From a virus, in IMG/VR virus record IMGVR_UViG_3300042544_001590, positions 124,001-188,000 of that record: a DNA stretch of 64,000 nucleotides, one strand, 5' to 3'. Every line of letters starts with the position of its first letter. The first letter of the stretch is position 1. Below are positions 22,227 to 30,605 of the stretch, piece by piece. Below the pieces are notes generated by a model. It worked only from the letters and a program-made list of their open reading frames with translations, did no database searches and was not told the origin of the DNA. The position numbers were made by a program, and so were the translations under genes.

Positions 22227-23876
22227 TCACTCATTCAAAAACAACCAATGAGCATAATTTATGGGTTTTTTAAATCCACGATCTCTATACTCTCCGATGT
22301 TGTTGAGATGTCTGTCTTTATTGACCTGTTCGGTCATGTAACCCATGACACCTTCTTCATCTTCGGGATTATCTTTTTTGAGTTTGATTAGATATTTGGA
22401 TATGGCATCAATTTTTTCATAATCTGGATCATCATCATCCATCATTTCTCTTAATTTTTCTTCAATTTCTGGTGCCGACAATCCAGCAACTTCACCTTCA
22501 ATATTAATCTTCGGTTTCTTTACACCCTTTTCCTTTAATTTTTTTTCAGCTTCCCATTTCTTACCTCGTTTTTCATATTCTCCTTGACGAATCATTCTCG
22601 CGTCTTCTCTAGATTGAGCTTTTTCAGCCTTTTCATCATCTCTTGAAGATTTACTCACTATTGATAGTTTAAGTTTCGATAGAATATTTCTCCAGTTTGA
22701 TAATATTCCACTTTCTTCGTCAGTTATAATCCCCTCATTAACCAAATCATCCAGAAGACCATCATCCAAAGTATCATATACAGATTGATATCTGTCTTTC
22801 TTGAGTAGCATTTCCGCTTCGTTTTGGTATGAAGAAGTCTTTAAATTTCTTTTATAATATTTTAAAACCACTCCACCCGCATTACCCATAACATTAATTA
22901 TAAATTTTTGAATTTTTTCATCGGTGATGTCTTGATTAGATTCAATACGAGCCTCAATATTTCTCAGTACTTCATTAAATGTTGCTTGGGGGGTATTCTT
23001 CAACAAGTCTCTTTCATATTTGATGTTTTCTTGAGTGTCTAAACCCACACCTCTCATCTCTTCATCATTATCTTTATTCAAATTTGCAATTTGTTGTTTA
23101 TATGAAATCAACTGTTTTAGAGTATCCCTAAATATAGTAAGGGGAGTGTTGTTATCAACATCGAGTTCTGGTTGAACGAAATTTGTATCGGCATGATAGA
23201 TAGACGAAGTTATACCTTTTGGTAATTTTTTAGATTTTTTAAGTTTTTGAATTATTGAACGGGCTTTATTTTGAATAATATAAGCCTCTTCCATACTCAT
23301 ACCAAACATTTCTTCTTTTTTTGCTGTTGTTCCATATGCGAAATTGGAGCTTCCTCTTTTTTGGAAGTGCTTATCAGCATAATCATAAATATTTTTTTGA
23401 TTTAATAATTTTTTTGCAAATTGCTGGGACAACGCAATTTCTGGATACGCTTTCACTATCAATCTCAACATAAATTCTTGTTGTAATTGTGTATTATCTG
23501 CATTTTTTGGAGCAAATTTAGCATATTCGGGTGTATATGCTCTTGTTTTTCTACTTCCTATTCTTTCTTCCGGCGTGAGTGGTCTGATTGCTAAATCTTG
23601 AACACTTTGGTCAAACCCAACACTTTTATTAATTCCAATCTTTGCAAGATTCTCCGCAGATAAAAAATTGAATAAAGATTTGGTCACGTATTCCAACCTT
23701 CTATGTCCGAGAGTTGGGCTAGGTGGTGCTTTTGGGTGTCCTTTCATTATTCCCTGCACCTGTAAATATAAATTTTCAAAGTCTGGAAATTCATTTCTCC
23801 AAAAGGGACTAAATCGAGCCATTTCGTTCAATACCTGCACTTTTTCCACTAGATAATCAAAGCCGTAATTTCTCAT
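22227..23876 (-). CDS. large late protein with capsid-targeting-like leader
   Basis: A 549-residue, charged, mainly helical protein starting MRNYGFDYLVEKVQVLNEMA. The leader plus a late box 4 nt upstream points to a virion or head-internal protein. The C-terminal third has a Lys/Glu coiled-coil region (EKAEKAQSREDARM, KRGKKWEAEKKLKEK) and an acidic stretch MMDDDDPDYE. No enzyme motif is recognised. A large injected or core protein, analogous in size to T4 Alt but without visible ADP-ribosyltransferase motifs, is one possibility. Confidence 0.6.
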   Translation of the reverse strand: MRNYGFDYLVEKVQVLNEMARFSPFWRNEFPDFENLYLQVQGIMKGHPKAPPSPTLGHRRLEYVTKSLFNFLSAENLAKIGINKSVGFDQSVQDLAIRPLTPEERIGSRKTRAYTPEYAKFAPKNADNTQLQQEFMLRLIVKAYPEIALSQQFAKKLLNQKNIYDYADKHFQKRGSSNFAYGTTAKKEEMFGMSMEEAYIIQNKARSIIQKLKKSKKLPKGITSSIYHADTNFVQPELDVDNNTPLTIFRDTLKQLISYKQQIANLNKDNDEEMRGVGLDTQENIKYERDLLKNTPQATFNEVLRNIEARIESNQDITDEKIQKFIINVMGNAGGVVLKYYKRNLKTSSYQNEAEMLLKKDRYQSVYDTLDDGLLDDLVNEGIITDEESGILSNWRNILSKLKLSIVSKSSRDDEKAEKAQSREDARMIRQGEYEKRGKKWEAEKKLKEKGVKKPKINIEGEVAGLSAPEIEEKLREMMDDDDPDYEKIDAISKYLIKLKKDNPEDEEGVMGYMTEQVNKDRHLNNIGEYRDRGFKKPINYAHWLFLNE

Positions 23877-23880
23877 ACTG

Positions 23881-23888
23881 TTATTTAG
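23881..23888 (-). promoter_or_regulatory. late promoter box CTAAATAA
   Basis: Minus-strand CTAAATAA, 4 nt upstream of the ATG at 23876. It is divergent from the box at 23898 with 9 bp between them. Confidence 0.8.
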
Positions 23889-23897
23889 TCATAATAA

Positions 23898-23905
23898 TTA
23901 AATAA
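23898..23905 (+). promoter_or_regulatory. late promoter box TTAAATAA
   Basis: Plus-strand TTAAATAA, 4 nt upstream of the kinase-like gene start at 23910. Confidence 0.75.
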
Positions 23906-23909
23906 TGTT

Positions 23910-24641
23910 ATGATTTCATTCTCACAATACTTTCTAATCAAAGAAGCGTTTGATACTGTCACCGAATTCATGTTAAATCCTGAAAATTCAGATAAGGATT
24001 ATGATGAACTTATTGCAGAATTCGAGGCATCAGGTGGGGAGGTCATCGGTTCCGGTTCGTTTGGTATCGTGTATTCCCATCCTAAGTGGCCGTATGTTCT
24101 AAAGGTTTTCTCTTGGGATGATCCTTACTTAAAATTCGCTAGATATGCTCACGATAATCCTCATCCATCTTTTCCCAAATTCTTCGGCAAACCACAAAGA
24201 GTAGTCCCCCAATTCACACGATACAAGGACGAAGCAAAACAATATTTGGCTAGAATTGAAAGGCTTAATCCGACTCCTGTTAATGTTTTGGGACTAATAG
24301 ATAATAATCTGATGCTTTATTTTCATTTGAAAGAAAATCCTAAATTAATACAAGATAGGACACAATTCATGAAATTGTCTTCCAAAGTTAAATCTTTACC
24401 AAAAGCTGTTTATAATCTGTTGGAAGGATGGTATCTGCTCCGCAGAGATTTACCTGATCTGAATCCCGATTTACACGGAGATAATGTGATGATGCGAGAT
24501 GATGGTCAATATGTTTGGGTTGATCCGGTCTGGACAGGAGATGAGAATATTGATAATCCTCTGACTGCCGCTATGACATCCAAGGATTACGAACCTAGTA
24601 ACATGCTTAAAGGAGGGAGAACAAAGTTGACTTCCCGATAA
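23910..24641 (+). CDS. protein-kinase-like protein with capsid-targeting-like leader
   Basis: A 243-residue kinase-fold protein. A Gly-rich loop IGSGSFGIV (46-54), the ATP-anchoring Lys in YVLKVF (K65), catalytic-loop DLHGDNVM with D187 and N192, and a metal-binding Asp in VDPVW (D205) are all present. The catalytic loop is closer to UbiB/APH-type kinases than to Ser/Thr kinases. The leader MISFSQYFLIKEA resembles the T4 internal-protein leader MKTYQEFIAEA. With its late promoter this suggests a kinase packed in the head and injected with the DNA. Substrate unknown. Confidence 0.75.
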   Translation: MISFSQYFLIKEAFDTVTEFMLNPENSDKDYDELIAEFEASGGEVIGSGSFGIVYSHPKWPYVLKVFSWDDPYLKFARYAHDNPHPSFPKFFGKPQRVVPQFTRYKDEAKQYLARIERLNPTPVNVLGLIDNNLMLYFHLKENPKLIQDRTQFMKLSSKVKSLPKAVYNLLEGWYLLRRDLPDLNPDLHGDNVMMRDDGQYVWVDPVWTGDENIDNPLTAAMTSKDYEPSNMLKGGRTKLTSR

Positions 24642-24660
24642 GACATGGTAAGGTAATTCC

Positions 24661-25341
24661 ATGGAAAATACTAACGTCTCGTCCAACATCGCCATTTTTA
24701 CGGCAACAAAAGGTAATAACGGACAATTCCCATTAGCCCAAACAGCGTTGAAATTGAATCTGGATGAATTTATTCACCCAAAATTCAACAATCGCCAAGG
24801 ATTACCCAAGGTTTACAACGAATTCCTAGACTTGGCTATTAGGGAGAAATTTGAATACGTCATGTTCATCCACGATGATGTCCATCTGGAACACGATCCC
24901 CGCCCAAAGCTGGAGAAGCTGTTTCAGGAATACGATATCGTAGGTGTGGCAGGATGTTCCAAAGCAGAAATAGAGTCCCCCGCACTTTGGCACATCATGG
25001 GTGGGGGGTTTGGAGGTGGCTTTCTACATGGTGCGGTAGCTCACGGCAACGCTGATAGGAAGCACATGACGAGCTTTGGTGTATATCCCCATCGCGTGGT
25101 GATGATTGATGGTGTTTTCATGGCATTTAATCGGAAAGCGATTGAAACGGTGAGATTTGACGAGGCTTGCCCATCAAGCTTTCATTTTTACGATCTTTGC
25201 ATGTGTGCTTCAGCTTTAGAAAGAGGCTTGAAAATTGGGGTGGGGGATGTTATGATAACTCACGAGTCACCGGGATTGCGAGAATTTACAGAGGATTGGA
25301 AAGCTGGGGAGTCTTACTACCTAAACAAATATGGAAAATAA
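24661..25341 (+). CDS. glycosyltransferase, GT-A (GT2-like)
   Basis: A 226-residue GT-A type transferase of the StrF-like glycosyl transferase group. Visible are the N-terminal strand IAIFTATKGN, the metal/donor motif FIHDDV (DDV near 76), VVMIDGVFMAFNRKAI in the acceptor region and HFYDLCMCASAL, with the catalytic-type F-Y-D. The start ATG has AAGGTAA a few bases upstream. Unusually, it sits among early genes leading to gp41. The acceptor is not identifiable. Confidence 0.8.
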   Translation: MENTNVSSNIAIFTATKGNNGQFPLAQTALKLNLDEFIHPKFNNRQGLPKVYNEFLDLAIREKFEYVMFIHDDVHLEHDPRPKLEKLFQEYDIVGVAGCSKAEIESPALWHIMGGGFGGGFLHGAVAHGNADRKHMTSFGVYPHRVVMIDGVFMAFNRKAIETVRFDEACPSSFHFYDLCMCASALERGLKIGVGDVMITHESPGLREFTEDWKAGESYYLNKYGK

Positions 25342-25711
25342 AGAAGAAATAGTCCTCATTAAAGGAGAAGAGTGGAAGATGACGATGATTGATGCTCCTG
25401 ATTATACCGGAAAGTCTGATAGACTCAACCCCAAGTATAATTTTGAATACAAATCGGATTTTTCGTGGGGGGATTACACGAAAGTTATTTACGATTTTAT
25501 TAATGATAATTTGAAATCCGCACTGAAGAAGGATAATGTTGAAGACCTGACAGATGATGAGAAATTTGCCATTGCCCAATCAGCGGGAGTTCGTATGAAT
25601 AATTTGATGGTTGATGATAAATTCAAATTGCAAACAGAAAAATGTGGCATCATTAAGGATGGTGATAAGTGGGTGGTATTAACTGAAAATGAAGGATGGA
25701 TAATGAGATGA
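25331..25711 (+). CDS. hypothetical protein
   Basis: A 126-residue acidic protein with mixed structure (IVLIKGEEWKMTMIDAPDY, YTKVIYDFINDNLKSAL). It begins inside the end of the glycosyltransferase gene and ends in an ATGA overlap with the next gene. No recognised domain. Confidence 0.6.
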   Translation: MENKEEIVLIKGEEWKMTMIDAPDYTGKSDRLNPKYNFEYKSDFSWGDYTKVIYDFINDNLKSALKKDNVEDLTDDEKFAIAQSAGVRMNNLMVDDKFKLQTEKCGIIKDGDKWVVLTENEGWIMR

Positions 25712-25920
25712 GTGAAAAATTTGAAGAACCGGAATGGTCGAAGGAAGCATCGAAAGAATTTTCTAAAGAATATTGTGAAAAAGTTGACAAGTCATTTGTA
25801 GAAGCCATTAATCATTATTACAATATTCTCGGAGAAACTGATAAAATTGACATCAAAAGGTGTTTACAACAGTGTATAGATAATACCACCAAGAGTTACG
25901 GATTTAAAGTGAATGAGTGA
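25708..25920 (+). CDS. small acidic helical protein upstream of gene 41
   Basis: A 70-residue acidic protein starting MSEKFEEPEWSKEASKEF, chosen because its ATG forms an ATGA overlap with the previous stop. The C-terminal helix contains two Cys (RCLQQCIDNTTKSYGF). It overlaps gene 41 by 8 nt. Function unknown; a helicase-associated role is only suggested by position. Confidence 0.6.
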   Translation: MSEKFEEPEWSKEASKEFSKEYCEKVDKSFVEAINHYYNILGETDKIDIKRCLQQCIDNTTKSYGFKVNE

Positions 25921-27229
25921 AATTGATTTTGATTATTTTGAGAAAGTTCTGGTGAAGAACGCGATCACAAATGGGTCTTATCTCGCTTCCATCGCTGATT
26001 ACGTCCAACCAAAATATTTTACTGATAAAAATATCGCAAAATATTTTGAGATTGTCGCGGATTTCTATGAGAAACGGCAAGCTCTTCCCACATTTTCAGA
26101 GGTTAAAACGTATCTCACCACTGATGAACTCAAGACCAACTTCAAAAAGCTGATTGAGTCTTTCAAGGAGATTGATTCCAACCACAATGAGGATGAATTA
26201 TACGAGAATACGGAAAGATTTCTCAAGGAACGGGGGATGTATCACTCCATTTTGGAGTCAGCGGAAGAAATATCGGAAGGAGAAGCTGATACTGCCAAGA
26301 TCGTGGAGAAATTTGAGAAGATTGCGGGTATTAATCTCAATGTTGACAAGGGAATTGAGCTTTATGGTGATGTTGAGAAGGTTATTGATGACATTCTGAG
26401 TGATGAAGCTACCATTTCTTCCAAATGGCCATGGTTGGATGAGGCTCTTGGTGGAGGATTTCAAGAAGCTGGTAAGGCTCTGTATGTGTTTGCTGGACAA
26501 TCCAACATTGGTAAGAGTATCTTCCTTGGTAACGTTGCTGCAAACATGGCATCCCAAGGTAAGCATGTGCTTGTGGTGACTTTGGAGATGAGTGAAACGC
26601 TCTATGCCAAGAGAATTGCGTCCAATGTGACGAAGATTCCCATGAAGGAGTTCCGAAATTGTGTTCCCACGCTTAGACATGCTCTGGAAGAGGAACATAA
26701 GAACACTGATGGTAGAATTTACATCAAGGAATTTCCCCCATCAACGATTACTCCCAAGCAATTGGGAGCGTTCATCAAGAAGATGAAGGATTCTGGTATT
26801 AGGATTGATGCTATTGTTCTTGACTACATCACCTTGATGACTGCTGCTGGTGTAAATTCCTATGAGAAAGGCAAGAACATCTGTGAACAGATCAGAGCGT
26901 TGACGTATGTATTTAAATGCCCTATAATTAGCGCATGTCAGCTAAATCGATCTGCTGTGGGGCAAAATAACCCTGATATGTCGGGTGTTGCAGAGAGTTT
27001 GGCAATTGTCATGACTGCTGACGTTATCACATCCATCTTCCAGAACGAGGAAGATCAGGAAATGGGTATTATCCGTCTGGGAATGATGAAAAACCGATTT
27101 GGTATGCGGGGAATGGTTCAAGCCATGAGGATTGACTACCAAACGCTCACCGTTTATCAATCGGAGGAAGATGAGGAAGAGTTGATGAACGATGAAGAAC
27201 TTAGTCTGCTTGAGAAGCTTTCGGAATAA
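25913..27229 (+). CDS. 41: replicative DNA helicase gp41 (DnaB-like)
   Basis: A 438-residue DnaB-family helicase (T4 gp41 has 475). An N-terminal helical domain is followed by the RecA core with Walker A GQSNIGKS (195-202), the H1a Glu in VTLEMSETL, Walker B AIVLDYITLM near 297 and the SACQLNRSA sensor loop with a Gln and Arg typical of DnaB helicases. It forms the hexamer that unwinds the fork and partners the gp61 primase encoded at 38597. Confidence 0.95.
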   Translation: MSEIDFDYFEKVLVKNAITNGSYLASIADYVQPKYFTDKNIAKYFEIVADFYEKRQALPTFSEVKTYLTTDELKTNFKKLIESFKEIDSNHNEDELYENTERFLKERGMYHSILESAEEISEGEADTAKIVEKFEKIAGINLNVDKGIELYGDVEKVIDDILSDEATISSKWPWLDEALGGGFQEAGKALYVFAGQSNIGKSIFLGNVAANMASQGKHVLVVTLEMSETLYAKRIASNVTKIPMKEFRNCVPTLRHALEEEHKNTDGRIYIKEFPPSTITPKQLGAFIKKMKDSGIRIDAIVLDYITLMTAAGVNSYEKGKNICEQIRALTYVFKCPIISACQLNRSAVGQNNPDMSGVAESLAIVMTADVITSIFQNEEDQEMGIIRLGMMKNRFGMRGMVQAMRIDYQTLTVYQSEEDEEELMNDEELSLLEKLSE

Positions 27230-27241
27230 AAAACAATTTTA

Positions 27242-27249
27242 CTAAATAA
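27242..27249 (+). promoter_or_regulatory. late promoter box CTAAATAA
   Basis: Perfect plus-strand CTAAATAA, 4 nt upstream of the ATG at 27254, directly after gene 41. Confidence 0.8.
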
Positions 27250-27253
27250 TTAA

Positions 27254-27751
27254 ATGAATAATTATTTCAAAGAATTGGGTTTAATTTATGAAAATATTTT
27301 ATTAGAGGCAAATTTATCAAATAAAAATCTTTTTTATGGCTTAAAAAGTATGCTGGATGGTGGAGATGATTTTGTATTGTTGACTGATAGAAACATCGAC
27401 ACGGACAACCAACAAACTATGAGTTGTCAATTTATTTATAAAGGAACTAGACATATTAAAGTTTTCACAGGAGCATTTTTTGAAAATAAAAATTATAATA
27501 ATGTTTCACATATTACTGTTACTATATTTGAAGTAACCCCAGAGGGTAAAACAATATCTAAATTGGATACTAATGTATTCTATAATAAAGGTGGACACCT
27601 TGATCTTTCACACGATCCAGTAATATCTACGGTTGAGAATTTTGTAAAATATGTAAAATCAGTATTGGATAGGTCTGATAGGGATGGTGATGATGAAATA
27701 TTACCACCGAAATCTCCAAGCCCGATGAGTAAAAAATTGTTATCAGTTTGA
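27254..27751 (+). CDS. late cargo-like protein
   Basis: A 165-residue protein starting MNNYFKELGLIYENILLEA, a leader shared with 14126-14407 and typical of the window's cargo-like set. The body is beta-rich (DFVLLTDRNIDTD, SHITVTIFEVTPEG) with a Pro/Ser-rich C-terminus. A late gene embedded among early genes suggests movement as a self-contained promoter-plus-cistron unit. Function unknown. Confidence 0.7.
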   Translation: MNNYFKELGLIYENILLEANLSNKNLFYGLKSMLDGGDDFVLLTDRNIDTDNQQTMSCQFIYKGTRHIKVFTGAFFENKNYNNVSHITVTIFEVTPEGKTISKLDTNVFYNKGGHLDLSHDPVISTVENFVKYVKSVLDRSDRDGDDEILPPKSPSPMSKKLLSV

Positions 27752-27765
27752 TAGTGTCCTTTGTA

Positions 27766-27793
27766 TTGATTTGTCCTGATCCCATGCTAAGAT
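27766..27793 (+). promoter_or_regulatory. sigma70-like promoter for the DHH gene
   Basis: TTGATT (27766-27771), 16-bp spacer, TAAGAT (27788-27793), 6 nt before the ATG at 27800. As at gene 43, a leaderless or near-leaderless transcript is predicted. Confidence 0.5.
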
Positions 27794-27799
27794 TCCTAC

Positions 27800-28699
27800 A
27801 TGGAATCACCCCTTGACAAATTCATAGAGAATACTAATTATAGTATGTCTCGCGTATTTGCTTGGGTCAACTCAGATTTAGATGGAATTGGATCAACAAT
27901 TCTATTGGGAAACCTTTTCAAAAATTTTGAGTATCGCCACTGTTTCTTCGGTAAATTTGAGGAGCAATACCTACCATGGGCGAAGGAAAACGCGGATGAT
28001 TATGATAAAATCTTCATCGTTGGCATGGTCTTGGATCAAAATCTAATCAAAAAGATTGATGATCACCGTGTCGTGTTCGTTTCAGACCGTCCCGATGACT
28101 TCAAAACATGGGATTCCACCAAGATTCAGGAAGAATGTTCATCTTGCACCAAGATGTTATATAAAAAATTCAAGGAAAAGGTGGAATTTACTAAAGATTT
28201 GAAGAAATTTTTCCTTTACGTTGACGATTATAATTCATATGATCTGAAACATGAGGAAACCAAGTATCTTAATGCTCTTTACCGCAAATCAGGGGGAAAT
28301 CGCTTTATTAATTTTGTAAATCGCTTCTGGAACGGGTTTGATGGGTTCACCACTACCGAAGTTAAGCTTGCTGAAGATTTTTTTGAGAGATTAGACGATG
28401 AATTGGTTGATATTACATTATATTCAGGAGAGTGGGAAGGATATAAGGTCATCTCCACGATTTCCAAGTTCTCCGTGAATGAATTATCCCATGCCATCAT
28501 GGAAAATTACCAAGGAGACGCTGTGATTGTAATGAATGCGGATACTCAATTTGTATCTTTTAGGAAATACAAAGGATCAGAGGTTGACATTGCGAAAATG
28601 GCTGGTAATCTGTGTGACGGTGGTGGCGGCGAATGGGCTGCTGGTGGAAAAATCACCAAGGAATTTTTGAAATTTAGTGAAACATTGAGAGAAATATAA
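27800..28699 (+). CDS. DHH-family phosphoesterase
   Basis: A 299-residue protein of the DHH/DHHA1 superfamily (NrnA, RecJ and cyclic-dinucleotide phosphodiesterase relatives). The first metal motif appears as NSDLDGIGS (24-32), the signature third motif as DDHR (87-90) rather than DHH, a further metal Asp in LYVDDYNSYD, and the C-terminal substrate-binding Gly-rich motif as GGGGEWAAGG. Targets could be short oligoribonucleotides or nucleotide second messengers. Its 3' end is duplicated after the next gene. Confidence 0.8.
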   Translation: MESPLDKFIENTNYSMSRVFAWVNSDLDGIGSTILLGNLFKNFEYRHCFFGKFEEQYLPWAKENADDYDKIFIVGMVLDQNLIKKIDDHRVVFVSDRPDDFKTWDSTKIQEECSSCTKMLYKKFKEKVEFTKDLKKFFLYVDDYNSYDLKHEETKYLNALYRKSGGNRFINFVNRFWNGFDGFTTTEVKLAEDFFERLDDELVDITLYSGEWEGYKVISTISKFSVNELSHAIMENYQGDAVIVMNADTQFVSFRKYKGSEVDIAKMAGNLCDGGGGEWAAGGKITKEFLKFSETLREI

Positions 28700-28705
28700 A
28701 TTATG
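28654..28705 (+). repeat. 52-bp direct repeat, copy 1 (DHH gene 3' end)
   Basis: Covers the last codons of the DHH gene plus the start of the next. The copy at 29037-29088 matches 47 of 52 bases by my count. Confidence 0.85.
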
Positions 28706-29053
28706 GAACAGATACAATACCCAATTAAAGTTTATGGTTATACTATAAAAGGATTTAATATTGATGGATTTAATATATTTGAAAGAATTTTTGATCATCC
28801 ATCAGATGGAATCGTAGATGAAATAGATGATGGTAAATTTATTAGAAAAACACCAGAGGATGTTGTAAAATTTAAATCTGATAATATGTTTAATTATAAA
28901 AGTTATTGGGTGAATTTTGACGAATTTAAATTATTTATGTGTGAACAAATTAAAGATTTTAAATTGAAGGCTGATGTAGAGTATAAAAATAAAATTGAAA
29001 ATATGAATGAATGTATGGTGGAATTGGAAAAAATAACACCAAGGAATTTTTGA
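28703..29053 (+). CDS. hypothetical protein on an apparently inserted cassette
   Basis: A 116-residue AT-rich gene product beginning MEQIQYPIKVYGYTIKGF, with a Lys/Glu helical C-terminus. The gene is flanked by 52-bp direct repeats made of the DHH gene's 3' end, and its own last codons (KITPRNF) are read from the second repeat in a different frame. Loop-out between the repeats would remove it exactly. No family recognised. Confidence 0.65.
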   Translation: MEQIQYPIKVYGYTIKGFNIDGFNIFERIFDHPSDGIVDEIDDGKFIRKTPEDVVKFKSDNMFNYKSYWVNFDEFKLFMCEQIKDFKLKADVEYKNKIENMNECMVELEKITPRNF

Positions 29054-29088
29054 AATTTAGCGAAACACTGAACGAAATTTAAATTATG
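29037..29088 (+). repeat. 52-bp direct repeat, copy 2 (relic of DHH gene 3' end)
   Basis: In the DHH frame this copy still reads TKEFLKFSETLNEI and stop, against TKEFLKFSETLREI in the DHH protein, so it is a homologous coding end and not a chance match. Confidence 0.85.
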
Positions 29089-29373
29089 AGTAATCCTTCT
29101 CCATCTTCTGCAATTATAGAAAGCGAAAGCGATCACCTATTCCTTTGCTATTGTTCCTTCGTGAACCATCTCAAGGGCAAGAAATTGTCCATCCAGAACG
29201 TTTTCGTGACCACTCTCCAAGAGGAGAAGCTGAAAACGATCCTGAAAACGATATTGTCTCTTGACTCTGATCAGGAACTTGTTAAGGTTTTCCTAGACCA
29301 AGACAACGCTCTTGCAAAGTCGAAATACGTTACGAAATTTATCAGGGGGGAACAGAAGAAGAAAAAGAAATGA
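29086..29373 (+). CDS. hypothetical protein
   Basis: A 95-residue protein starting MSNPSPSSAIIESES. It has a hydrophobic, Cys-containing helix (HLFLCYCSFVNHL) and ends in a run of six lysines. Its start lies in the second 52-bp repeat, at a stop-ATT-ATG junction that originally followed the DHH gene. It overlaps the next gene by 4 nt. Family unknown. Confidence 0.6.
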   Translation: MSNPSPSSAIIESESDHLFLCYCSFVNHLKGKKLSIQNVFVTTLQEEKLKTILKTILSLDSDQELVKVFLDQDNALAKSKYVTKFIRGEQKKKKK

Positions 29374-29669
29374 AATACACATACTCAATCCAATGCCCAT
29401 GTCTAAACGATTGGAACTCTTTCATCAAAGACGAAATCAAATCTTATTGCGATGGCTACATGGATGCCATGAAAGGAGAGATGCCACGGATTCACCTGAG
29501 AATGGTTCGTTCAGATGGTAAGATCATCAGAGAAATAACAGAACACGATGATGTGGGTATTGGCATGATCGCTGGATTTCCCACTGCCGAACAATATGAA
29601 CGGGCTGCGGAGAGGGCATTGGAGAGAGCAAGGAAAATTAGGGAAAATCAAGAGAAGAACAGACGATGA
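29370..29669 (+). CDS. hypothetical protein
   Basis: A 99-residue protein with a Cys pair near the N-terminus (IQCPCLNDW) and a strongly charged C-terminal helix (EQYERAAERALERARKIREN). It overlaps neighbours by 4 nt on both sides. Part of the gp41-gp32 operon; no known function. Confidence 0.6.
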   Translation: MKYTYSIQCPCLNDWNSFIKDEIKSYCDGYMDAMKGEMPRIHLRMVRSDGKIIREITEHDDVGIGMIAGFPTAEQYERAAERALERARKIRENQEKNRR

Positions 29670-29986
29670 TTACTAATTTAGGCGATACTGGTTCACAACA
29701 TTCCCATCGCAATTATTATTGTCCAACATGTAAATGTTTTGGTTGGAGAACACCACACGAAGAAGGCTGCGTTGGGGAGAAGGTTATGATTTCAGCCACC
29801 GCTAGAATACCGAGAAAAAATGCTTCTAAAAAGACATGGGATGAATTTTATGATAAGTTCGTCCTCCAGAAAGATTTGAAAGAATTTTTATCAAAACCTA
29901 AAAAAGAATCCAAATCAATGAAGACTTGGAGAATACGGAGAAAGTTGAAATCATTCGACGTTAAAACCAATAAATGGTATGACTGA
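29666..29986 (+). CDS. hypothetical basic protein with Cys/His cluster
   Basis: A 106-residue basic protein. The N-terminal HSHRNYYCPTCKCFGW followed by HEEGC could bind zinc. The C-terminal half is Lys/Arg-rich (KPKKESKSMKTWRIRRKLK), suggesting nucleic-acid contact. It overlaps the next gene by 8 nt. No family recognised. Confidence 0.6.
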   Translation: MITNLGDTGSQHSHRNYYCPTCKCFGWRTPHEEGCVGEKVMISATARIPRKNASKKTWDEFYDKFVLQKDLKEFLSKPKKESKSMKTWRIRRKLKSFDVKTNKWYD

Positions 29987-30605
29987 TTTTCAAAAAAGAA
30001 TATATAACTCCCATCTCGCCATCTCCCGCAAGATGCGTGACAAACCATTTCGGATTAGAAAAGATTTCTCCGATATGGATCAAACCAAGCTGGATTACCT
30101 TGCTTCTCTGGAAAGGTTCTTCAATAGTTATAATAATATTAAAATTGATGATTACTTCTCTGCTCCTTATAGGATTTTTGAGGACACTGATTATTTTGAT
30201 TTGGAATTCTACTTGACTTCCAAGGCGAAGAAGGCATACTCCCAATATATGAAGAAGATTGAGATGGACGATCCCGATTCCGAAAGCTCTCTCAAGCGAT
30301 TGGCAGATAGTCTCAAATTTGTCAAAAATTTCTGCAAAGAAAAGGGCTTGACTTTGGAAGAATATCCACTATATATAGAGGTATCGCTGCCGAACATGAT
30401 TGAGCATCTAAAGAACCATCACATTAATATGTATTGTTTGCATTCTTTGGGTGTCTCAAAAATCGAGGTGGATAATCGGATTTTGGATTTCATATTCTCG
30501 GATTTTTGGATTACATTCCAGAAGACGAAGAATAAATACTTTCTCAGTAAGAAAATGAAGGATTTTGGGAAAAAAGCAATAACAAAAATACGAACACAAT
30601 TATGA
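29979..30605 (+). CDS. conserved marine-phage-type protein between gp41 and gp32
   Basis: A 208-residue basic, helical protein. RIRKDFSDMDQTKLDYLASL, DDYFSAPYRIFED and YFDLEFYLTSKAKKAYSQYM belong to a conserved family of T4-like marine phages, recalled from pattern. T4 encodes its helicase loader gp59 (217 residues) next to gene 32, and this gene has similar length, charge and place. I see no sequence signature that proves it is a loader. Confidence 0.6.
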   Translation: MTDFQKRIYNSHLAISRKMRDKPFRIRKDFSDMDQTKLDYLASLERFFNSYNNIKIDDYFSAPYRIFEDTDYFDLEFYLTSKAKKAYSQYMKKIEMDDPDSESSLKRLADSLKFVKNFCKEKGLTLEEYPLYIEVSLPNMIEHLKNHHINMYCLHSLGVSKIEVDNRILDFIFSDFWITFQKTKNKYFLSKKMKDFGKKAITKIRTQL

